NCBI GenBank assembly: GCA_903847545.1
Contig: CAINDZ010000452.1
Coordinates: forward strand, 1-10,065
Length of the DNA: 10,065 nucleotides
Direction: 5' to 3'
Source of the DNA: an uncultured bacterium
Lineage (GTDB): Bacteria > Krumholzibacteriota > Krumholzibacteriia > LZORAL124-64-63
Below are positions 1-7,000 of this stretch, in pieces. The notes beneath the pieces are model-generated. The model did not search any database. It was not told where the DNA came from and worked only from the letters and a program-made list of their open reading frames with translations. Within the stretch, counting starts at the first letter, position 1; the number at the start of each line of letters is the position of its first letter. A program made the position numbers and the translations under genes.

Positions 1-1053
1 CTGGTGGCGACGCGGACCGGGCTGGTCCTCGCGAACCAGGGCAGCGCGGGGCTTGGCGGCGCGGTCAGGATCGGCTTCCCGCGTGCCGCCGATGGGGCCG
101 TGAGCACCGTCGTGGTGCCCGGCAGCGGCGTGGACGCGATGGTGCACGTGTTCGACGCATCGGGCGCCCTGGGCGCCTGGCGCTACGACGGCGACATGCT
201 CGAGCCCGCCGCGCGCCTCGCCGAAATCGACGGCCCGCCGGTCTGCGCGCCGGCCGTGGCCGACCTGGATGGTGACGGTCTGAACGACCTGGTCGTCGCC
301 ACCGCCGCGCGCGTCTGGGGCCTCAAGGCCGACGGCATCCCGTTGCGCGGCTGGCCGCGGCGGCAGTACGACCTGTTCCCGCTCGCGGACAGCACGCGCG
401 TCGCGGGCCCGCTGGTCGTCGCCGACGCCACCGGCGACGGACGCAACGAGGTCTTCTTCAACACCGACGGCGGGCACCTCATGGGTCTCGGCAGCGACGG
501 CGCCCTGCTCGAGCAGCTTCCGCTGCGCTGGGGCGACCGCAGCTCCGCGGGGCTGGCCGTCGGCGACGGCGCGTCCGGTCGGCTGCTGTGGCTCGTCTCG
601 GGCGGAGGCTATACGTCGCCGCCGATGGACCGCACCTGGACCAACGGCCGCGTGGCGGCCTGGCGCGTCACGGGCGCGCCGGCGACCAGCGAGTGGCTGG
701 GGCCCGGCGGCGGCAGCGCGCGGCGCGGTCCCGTCGGCGCCGCCCACGACCTCGGTGACGGCACGCCCGCCGCGCTCGACCGCGCCGAGGTGATCCTGTT
801 CCCCAACCCCGTCAGCGGCGAGGCCGTGAACGCGCGCTTCTGGTCCGATGCCGCGGGGCCCGTCCGGCTGGCGGTCTACGACCTGCAGGGCGAGCTCGTG
901 CGCCAGGACACGTTTGCCGGCGCGGGCGGACAGATGAACCAGGTGCGCCTCGACCTGCCCGGCATCGCCAGCGGCATGTACGTGGCGGTCCTTGACTTCA
1001 TGGGCGCCGGTGGACACCGGACCCTCACGATGACCCTGGCGGTCGAGCGATGA
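1..1053 (+). CDS. Secreted FG-GAP/VCBS-type propeller protein with C-terminal Por/FlgD-like sorting domain (5'-partial)
   Basis: The reading frame is open from the first base and no signal peptide is visible, so this is the C-terminal part (350 codons) of a longer protein; the GTG at position 4 is probably not the true start. Numbering residues from the window edge, two propeller-type repeats each carry an acidic loop: D88-L-D-G-D-G-L-N-D at 88-96 and D142-A-T-G-D-G-R-N-E at 142-150, typical of calcium-binding FG-GAP/VCBS blades. From about residue 263 comes a terminal Ig-like domain: V-I-L-F-P-N-P-V, then V-Y-D-L-Q-G-E-L-V, then a G-M-Y-V-A-V-L strand and a final T-L-T-M-T-L-A-V-E-R. This is the layout of the C-terminal domains that direct type IX secretion in Bacteroidota, and of FlgD-like Ig tails in related phyla. 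Inference: an exported, surface-bound or released protein. Its catalytic part, if any, lies upstream of the window. The fold and tail assignments are fairly secure; secretion by a type IX system is not shown. Confidence 0.85.
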   Translation: MVATRTGLVLANQGSAGLGGAVRIGFPRAADGAVSTVVVPGSGVDAMVHVFDASGALGAWRYDGDMLEPAARLAEIDGPPVCAPAVADLDGDGLNDLVVATAARVWGLKADGIPLRGWPRRQYDLFPLADSTRVAGPLVVADATGDGRNEVFFNTDGGHLMGLGSDGALLEQLPLRWGDRSSAGLAVGDGASGRLLWLVSGGGYTSPPMDRTWTNGRVAAWRVTGAPATSEWLGPGGGSARRGPVGAAHDLGDGTPAALDRAEVILFPNPVSGEAVNARFWSDAAGPVRLAVYDLQGELVRQDTFAGAGGQMNQVRLDLPGIASGMYVAVLDFMGAGGHRTLTMTLAVER

Positions 1054-1066
1054 CCGCCGCCCACCC

Positions 1067-1075
1067 GAGGGAGGA
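1067..1075 (+). promoter_or_regulatory. Strong Shine-Dalgarno that decides the start of the next gene
   Basis: GAGGGAGGA lies four bases before the ATG at 1080. It supports that ATG over the upstream in-frame ATG at 1050, which overlaps the previous stop codon. Starting at 1080 also leaves a clean signal peptide (M-L-R-S-T-L...). Confidence 0.7.
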
Positions 1076-1079
1076 TGCG

Positions 1080-2078
1080 ATGCTGCGTTCGACGTTGGTT
1101 CCCGCAGGCCGCGCGCTGTTGCTGGCCGTCCTGGTGATGCTGGCGGCCGGGACCGCCCTGGCCGCAACGCCCGGCGAGGCCGCGGGCGGGATGGAGACGG
1201 CCCGCGCGGCGTGGCTGCTGCAGCGCGACACGGTGCTGGACCTGCCGTTGACGGGCCAGCTCGCGCCGGCCGACGACTTCGGCGGCGGCGGCGGCGGCGC
1301 GGCGGCGGCGACCGACTTCGGGTCGGGTCGGCGCGGTGGCGCGCTGCCGGTCCTGGCCTCGCTCGTCCTGCCGGGCGCCGGCGAGGCGATGCTCGGCCAC
1401 AAGCGCGGCTACGCCATGATGGCGCTGGACATCTTCGCCTGGACGCGTGTCGCCAAGTACCACGGCGACGGGAACGACCTGCGCGACGAGTACTACGCGT
1501 ACGCGGACGAGCACTACAGCGACGAACTGCTGCTGGCCGCCTACCAGGCCGCGGGCTCGAACATCGACTCGTACTACCGGCTCGGCATCGGCGCCGAGTA
1601 CTTCGACTTCGGCACCATCGAGACGTTGGCCGACCTCGAGAACCTGCCGCTCTACGTGACTGTCGAGGAGGACCGGCGCGAGTACTACGAGAACCTCGGC
1701 AAGTGGGACCAGTTCGTGTTCGGGTGGGACGACTTCGTGCGCCCGGACGACTATCCCGGCTACACGCCCACCGGCGAAGTCAAGGTCGACCTTGAGCAGC
1801 CGTGGATCTCGCCGCACCGCGAGACCTATCGCCTGATGCGCGACGCATCCAATGACGCCTTCAAGTCGCGCGACCGCTGGCTGTACGTCAACATCGGCCT
1901 GCGCATCTTCAGCGTGCTGCAGACGGCCTACCTCGACGGCCTGCTCGGCGGCGGCGGCGACGGGGGCAGTACGTCCGCCGGCGACGACCGTCTTTCGCTG
2001 TCCGGCCACGAGGTGAAGATCATCGCCCAGCCGACCGGCCTCAGGCGCGCGGTGGTGGCGGCTTCGGTTTCCTTCTGA
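1080..2078 (+). CDS. Exported DUF5683-like membrane-associated protein, first of a tandem paralogous pair
   Basis: This gene encodes 332 residues from the ATG at 1080, chosen for its strong Shine-Dalgarno and good signal peptide: Arg at 3 and 11, a hydrophobic core at 12-24, likely cleavage after A-L-A at 26-28. A Gly/Ala-rich linker follows at about 68-79. The key motif is S94-L-V-L-P-G-A-G-E, then a basic turn (GHKRG) and a hydrophobic helix to about 125. This matches the SLxLPGxGQ/YxG signature of DUF5683-type proteins and resembles TM2-like re-entrant segments. Residues 127-228 are unusually acidic and aromatic, with 14 tyrosines. A conserved C-terminal block holds S-N-D-A-F-K-S-R-D and a helix ending near L-L-G-G, then a beta-like tail ending in Phe. 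The same blocks recur in the next gene, so the two are paralogues. The function is unknown; the operon position suggests an envelope role. The DUF5683 assignment rests on the motif alone. Confidence 0.8.
   Translation: MLRSTLVPAGRALLLAVLVMLAAGTALAATPGEAAGGMETARAAWLLQRDTVLDLPLTGQLAPADDFGGGGGGAAAATDFGSGRRGGALPVLASLVLPGAGEAMLGHKRGYAMMALDIFAWTRVAKYHGDGNDLRDEYYAYADEHYSDELLLAAYQAAGSNIDSYYRLGIGAEYFDFGTIETLADLENLPLYVTVEEDRREYYENLGKWDQFVFGWDDFVRPDDYPGYTPTGEVKVDLEQPWISPHRETYRLMRDASNDAFKSRDRWLYVNIGLRIFSVLQTAYLDGLLGGGGDGGSTSAGDDRLSLSGHEVKIIAQPTGLRRAVVAASVSF
1281..1310 (+). repeat. GGC/GCG trinucleotide repeat coding for a Gly-Ala linker
   Basis: Six GGC triplets run from 1281 to 1298 and continue as GCG triplets to 1310, inside the first DUF5683-like gene. 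They encode a Gly6-Ala4 stretch between the signal peptide region and the hydrophobic domain. Slippage here would change linker length without breaking the frame. In such GC-rich DNA it may be simple low complexity. Confidence 0.75.
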
Positions 2079-2091
2079 CGATCCGGAACGC

Positions 2092-2116
2092 GGCCGGCCC
2101 CCCCGGGGCGCCGGCC
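2092..2116. other. GC-rich hairpin in the gap between the two paralogues
   Basis: GGCCGGC (2092-2098) pairs with GCCGGCC (2110-2116). After one C-C mismatch, three further C-G pairs close a three-base loop. It lies in the 56-base gap 2079-2134, shortly before the Shine-Dalgarno of the next gene. No T-tract follows, so it does not look like a classical intrinsic terminator. It could be an mRNA processing or stability element, or a weak attenuator. The pairing is seen directly; the role is inferred. Confidence 0.5.
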
Positions 2117-2134
2117 ACGGCGAAAGGCAAGACG

Positions 2135-3007
2135 GTGGACAGACACGGCGGCAACAGGTGGAATTGGGGGCGCGCGGGCCGGTTCGTCGCGCTGGCGGTG
2201 GCGCTGGCGTGCGGCGGCGCCGGGTCGGCGTGGGCGCAGGCGGGGTTCACCGCCATCGAGCACGAGGTGCTCGGCAGCCAGGCGCGGGCCTCCTGGCGTT
2301 CGGCGATCCGCGACGACCTGGGCCGCATGCAGGACATCGGCGGCACGCGCGTGCCGGACGAGTTCGGCGCCGGTCGGCGGCGTGACGATGGCAAGGGGCC
2401 GTCGGGGCCGGGCAACCTCGGGCGCAAACTGGCTGCCGGCGGCCTGTCGCTGGTCCTGCCCGGCGCCGGGCAGTACTACAACGGCCGCCACGAGCGCGCC
2501 TACCTGATGGCCGGCATCGAGGCCGGCATCTGGACGGCGTGGCTGGCGTTCGACCATTACGGCGACAGCCGCATGTCGGCCTCGCGCGAGTGGGCCGGCC
2601 TGTACGCCGGCACCTCGGGCGACCACGCCGACACGTACTGGCAGAGCGTGGGCATGTTCACCGACAGCGATGCGTACAACGACTCGCGCTACCGCGAGGC
2701 GCGCGCGACGGGCGAGGACGTGTCGGGCCTCGTGGACGCCGGGGACGCCTGGATCTGGGACAACGAGGATCGCCGCTACGGCTATGCCATCCTGCGGGCC
2801 AAGGGCAACTCGGCGTACGACCGGCGCGACTTCATGATCCTGTTCGCCGTCCTCAATCGCGCGGTGTCCGTCTTCGACGCCGTGGTGGGCGCGGGCAGGC
2901 ACGACGGCCAGGCGCAAGCGCGGGTCCTGGGCATGGATGTCGAGCTGGAGGTCAACCCGGCCGCGTCCGACCCGTACGCGCGCTGCGTCGTCTCGCGGGG
3001 CTTCTGA
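2135..3007 (+). CDS. Exported DUF5683-like membrane-associated protein, second of the tandem pair
   Basis: This gene encodes 290 residues from a GTG at 2135, with GAAAGG at 2122-2127 as ribosome binding site seven bases upstream. Arg8, Arg13 and Arg16 precede a hydrophobic core at 17-25, and S-A-W-A (31-34) followed by Gln is a good signal peptidase I site. Cys26 lies inside the core but lacks a proper lipobox. S105-L-V-L-P-G-A-G-Q-Y-Y-N-G-R is a textbook DUF5683-like motif, followed by a hydrophobic helix (AYLMAG to AWLAF). It shares four blocks with the preceding gene: this motif, a D-T-Y-W-Q-S-V-G segment (D-S-Y-Y-R-L-G-I-G there), the S-A-Y-D-R-R-D block before a last helix, and a short beta-like tail ending in Phe. 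The function is unknown. The stop codon overlaps the start of the next gene (TGATG), which implies coupled translation with the lipoprotein and a shared envelope role. Confidence 0.82.
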   Translation: MDRHGGNRWNWGRAGRFVALAVALACGGAGSAWAQAGFTAIEHEVLGSQARASWRSAIRDDLGRMQDIGGTRVPDEFGAGRRRDDGKGPSGPGNLGRKLAAGGLSLVLPGAGQYYNGRHERAYLMAGIEAGIWTAWLAFDHYGDSRMSASREWAGLYAGTSGDHADTYWQSVGMFTDSDAYNDSRYREARATGEDVSGLVDAGDAWIWDNEDRRYGYAILRAKGNSAYDRRDFMILFAVLNRAVSVFDAVVGAGRHDGQAQARVLGMDVELEVNPAASDPYARCVVSRGF

Positions 3008-4008
3008 TGGCGGCGCCGGCCCGCGGGCCGCGGCGTGCGGGCGCCCGCCGGGCGCTCGCCGGCGCGCTGCTCCTTGTCGTCGCGGCGGGGTGTGCCGGCG
3101 GGTCCGCGCGTGATCCGCGTGACGAGGCCGTGCGCGCCAACGGCTCCACGCCGGTCGCACTCTCGTTCCTGGCGGCGTATGAAAACGTCGCGAGCGCCCC
3201 CTATTACCCGCTCGACGGCATCGCGGGCTGCGGCTACGGACCCGACGGCACGCTCATGGTGTGCGACGAGAAGCGCGGCATCGTGCACGCGCAGGACCCC
3301 CGCAACCTCAGCTGGTCCGAGTTCGACGCGCCGCCGACGCGACCCTACCAGCCCGTGGACGTCGTGTGCGACGGCCTCAAGGTCCTGGTGCTCGACCGCG
3401 CCGGCGCCAGCATCCAGCGCTACGAGGCGCGCGGCGCCTGGCTCGACGAGCTGGTCGACCTGCGCCAGCTCGACCCCGGCGAGCATCCGCTGGCGAACGC
3501 GCTGGCCGTCGACCGCGACGGCCGCATGGTCGTGGCCGACGGCGCCTCGCAGCAGGTCCTGCTGCTCGACTCGTTCGTCTCCCTGCACCTGCGCATCGGC
3601 GGTCCCGGCGCCGTTGCCGACCAGTTCCGCGACCCGGCGGGCATCGCCTTCATGGACGACGGCGGCTTCGTCGTCGCCGACCAGGGAAACCGGCGCCTGT
3701 GCCGCTACGGTCGCAACGGCTTCTTCGAGGAAACGGTCGGCGGCGATTTCGAGGTCGACAACCCGTTCGTCGCCCCGGCGGGCATCGACGTGGACCGCTT
3801 CGGCAATGTCTTCGTGGCTGACCCTGCGGCGGGCCGGGTCCACGTGCTGGACCATCGACTGCGGCTGCTGTTCTCCATCGGCCCGGAGCTCAGCCTGCAG
3901 GCGGCCCCGGTCGTGCCGGTCGACGTGGCGGTCGGCCCGGACGGGACGCTGGCGGTGACCGACCGCTCGCGCGCGGCGATCCTGACCTACCGCATCGCCT
4001 ACGAGTGA
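3007..4008 (+). CDS. NHL-type beta-propeller lipoprotein
   Basis: This gene encodes 333 residues. The frame stays open far upstream through the previous gene, but the ATG at 3007 is the start: it sits in a TGATG overlap with the upstream stop and leaves a basic n-region (Arg 6, 9, 10, 14, 15), a hydrophobic core and a lipobox A26-A-G-C29. The protein is therefore probably lipid-anchored in the periplasm or outer membrane. The rest is about six repeats of the NHL/SMP-30-like kind, with alternating G-I-A/D-V-A and V-A-D strands: I-A-G-C-G-Y-G-P-D-G-T-L-M-V-C-D, L-A-V-D-R-D-G-R-M-V-V-A-D, I-A-F-M-D-D-G-G-F-V-V-A-D-Q-G-N-R-R (D225 in the last), I-D-V-D-R-F-G-N-V-F-V-A-D, V-A-V-G-P-D-G-T-L-A-V-T-D. 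NHL propellers mostly bind protein or other ligands, and no enzyme active site is evident. Inference: a scaffold or partner of the barrel proteins encoded just downstream. The fold call is strong; the partner is a guess. Confidence 0.88.
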   Translation: MAAPARGPRRAGARRALAGALLLVVAAGCAGGSARDPRDEAVRANGSTPVALSFLAAYENVASAPYYPLDGIAGCGYGPDGTLMVCDEKRGIVHAQDPRNLSWSEFDAPPTRPYQPVDVVCDGLKVLVLDRAGASIQRYEARGAWLDELVDLRQLDPGEHPLANALAVDRDGRMVVADGASQQVLLLDSFVSLHLRIGGPGAVADQFRDPAGIAFMDDGGFVVADQGNRRLCRYGRNGFFEETVGGDFEVDNPFVAPAGIDVDRFGNVFVADPAAGRVHVLDHRLRLLFSIGPELSLQAAPVVPVDVAVGPDGTLAVTDRSRAAILTYRIAYE

Positions 4009-7000
4009 TGGCGGCGGCCGCCCGGCACCGGCGCTGGCGCTCGCGGTCCGGGACGGCCGGCCGGCGCCTGGCGGCGATCCTCACGGTGGCCGTCGGCCTG
4101 GCGGCCGCCTCCCTCTGTGCCGCGGTCGAGCCGGCCCCCGCCGACACCACCACCACGCTTCCCGAACGCGAGTTCCACCTGGTGCCTGCGGCGCCGCGTG
4201 CGTTGTCCCTGGCGCACGGCTTCATCGTGCCCGGCTCGCTGCGGTTGGTCGTCGACGGTCGCCCGTGGCGCGAGGAGGTGGACTTCCACCTGCGCGCGCG
4301 CAGCGGCCTGGTCGTGCCGTTGCGCGGCTGGCGGTCGGCGACAGCGGACACGTCGGCCGGGCCCGGGGCCGGGCTGGCCGTCGTGAGCGCCACCTACCGC
4401 TTCGTGCCCGTGCCGATCGCGGCGCGGCTCGACCTGCGACCGGTGGCACCGCCGCCGGGTCCGGCAGGCGGGCCGGGTCGTGGGATCTTCGACGGCGGGC
4501 GGCAGGCCACCGATGCGATCGCGCGTTGGCGCGACGACGGGCTGCGCGTGAGCGGCAGCAAGACGGTCCAGGTGGCGTCGGGCTCGCGGCGCGAGATGAC
4601 CGTCGACCAGAACCTGCGGCTGAACATCGCCGGGCAGCTCACGCCGGACATCGGCGTGCGCGCCTTCCTCTCCGACGACAACCTGCCGGTCGTGCCCGAG
4701 GGGAACACCGAGGAACTGCGCGACATCGACAAGGTGCTCGTCGAGATCACCGCCCCCAACTGGAATGCCACGCTCGGCGACCTCGTCGTGCAGCGACGCG
4801 GCACGGCCTTCGGTGATGTCCGGCGCAAGCTGCAGGGGATCGACGTCAAGGCGCGCGGCGGCCGGACCACCGTCGGCGCCGTCGCGGGCGCGCCGCGGGG
4901 CACGTACCGCTCGGTCCAGATCCAGGGCCAGGAGTCCAACCAGGGTCCGTACCGCCTGGCTGCCGGGCAGGGCGCGGGAAACCTGTTCCTGGTCGCGGGC
5001 TCCGAGCGCGTGACGCTGGACGGGCAGGCGCTCGTGCGCGGCGCCGACCGCGATTACGTGGTCGACTACGTGCTGGGCACGGTCACGTTCACGTACCGGC
5101 GCCTGATCACCGCCGAGTCGCTGATCACCGTCGAGTTCGAGGAGGGCGAGGGCGCCTACAGCCGGACGGTCGTGGGCGCCGACGTGGGGCACCAGGTCGC
5201 GCTGCCGGGTCTCGGAGGCCGGGCGCGCATGGGCGCGCGCGTGTACCGCGAGGCCGACGACCCGAAGCGGCTGCGCACCGGCGACCTGGCGTTCGGCGAC
5301 CAGACGGTGCTGGCGGCGGCGGGCGACGACCCGGCGCGCGCGCTGGCGCCGGGGGCCGCCGCGGCGGTCCCGGGACAGGGACAGTACGACCGCGTCGTCG
5401 ACGGCGCCGACACCACCTACGTTTTCGCGCCCGGCGGCGGCGACTGGAACGTGGCGTTCCACTATGTCGGTGCGGGCCGGGGTGACTACCGCTTCGAGCG
5501 CCTGACATCCTCCGGGCAGCGCGTGTTCGTGTTCACGGGGGCCGGCCAGGGCGCCTACCTCGTGGGGCGACCGCTGGCCCTGCCCGTGTCGCACGACCTG
5601 GCCACGTTCAGCCTGCAGGCGGGCGACTCCACGGGCACGGGACTCGACGCCGAGTGGAGCGCCTCGGCCGTCGATCGCAACCTGTTGTCCGGGGTCGACG
5701 ATGGAGACAACGGCGGCGGCGCCGGGCGCGTGGCGGCGCGCTGGCGACCGGGCGACCTAACGGTGGGCGGGCGCCGACTGGGACGGTTGGCGATCGGCGG
5801 CGCCTGGGAGGGACGCGACGCGCGGTTCCGCCCGCTCCAGCTGCGCCGGGCGATCGGCGACTACGAAGGTTGGGGCCTGGGCGAGCGGGCCCGGCGCGTA
5901 GGCTTCCTGGACCAGGCCGACCGCCAGTCCGACGGGCGCGCCGAGTGGCAGGCCGGCGGGCCGCGCGCTATGGCGGCGGTCACGGTGTCGGCCGCGTCGC
6001 TGGCGCACGGCGACGCGTTGACCGCGGCGCGGCGGGGGGCGCAAGCGCAGTGGCGGTTGCGCGGCGGCGTCGGACGGCACGAGTGGTCCGGGGCGACGGC
6101 CGCCGACGCGGTCGAGCCCCTGGACATCGAGCGCAGCGAGCAGCGGCACGAGTTGGCGTGGCGGCTGGGGCCGGTGCAACCCTCGGTCTCGCACCAGAGG
6201 CGCCGGTGGAGCGACGGCGCGGTGACGACCGCACGCGGGGCCGGCGCCCGCTTCGAGGAGTCGGGCGTGCAACTGGCCTCGGCCCCCGGCGGCGCCGCGA
6301 GCTGGCGCGCCGAGTACCGCGCCGGCCTCGTCGACTCGCTCCGCGCGGGGACCTGGCTGAGGGAACGTGACAGCCGCACGGCGGGCGCCTCGCTGACGAC
6401 CGGCGCGTTCGCGGGCATGAGGCTGGTGGGCGAGGGCGTCTGGCGCGCCGTCGAGCGGCCCGGCGGTCCCGGCGAGACGACACGGCTGGCGCGCATCGAC
6501 CTGGGCGGCCGCTGGGAGCGCACGGCCAGCGACTGGTCGCTCGGGTACCGTGTCGACAACTCGCGGACCGAGGTTCTCGACCGCCAGATCACGTTCGTCG
6601 GCGAGCGGCAGGGTGACTTCGACGAGGACGGGCGCTACGTGGGCGACGGCCTCGGCGCCTACGATATGGTCCTGGCGGGCACCGACAGTACGGTCGCCAC
6701 GACGGCAGTGCGGGGCGACCTTCGCTGGCGGCAGGGTTTCGCGTTCCTGGGCCGCAACCGCTGGTACGGCGCCTGGTCCACGCAGGCGGTGGCGTCGCTC
6801 GAGGGTCGCAGCACGACGGACGACGTCGGCGGCCTGCTGGCGCTCGACCCGGCCGTGGTCTTCGACGGGCGCACCGCCGTGCTCGGCGACCTGAACTGGA
6901 CGCAGGAGTTGTCGCTGCTCGAGCACGAGCCGCGCTTCGACCTGAGGGGGCGCTTCGGCTACCGGCAGACGCGCGACCGCCAGTACGCGGCTCATCCGGA

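Noticed and set aside
2092..2116. Intrinsic terminator between the two paralogues.
   Set aside because: The stem is strong but no T-tract follows, and the next ribosome binding site is immediately downstream.
2195..2220. Lipoprotein site at Cys26 of the second DUF5683-like protein.
   Set aside because: The residues before Cys (A-L-A) do not fit a lipobox, and a better signal peptidase I site follows at S-A-W-A.
2539..3006. A long 5' extension of the lipoprotein frame into the preceding gene.
   Set aside because: The extension is an Arg-rich out-of-frame reading of the DUF5683-like gene. The ATG at 3007 gives a proper lipoprotein signal.
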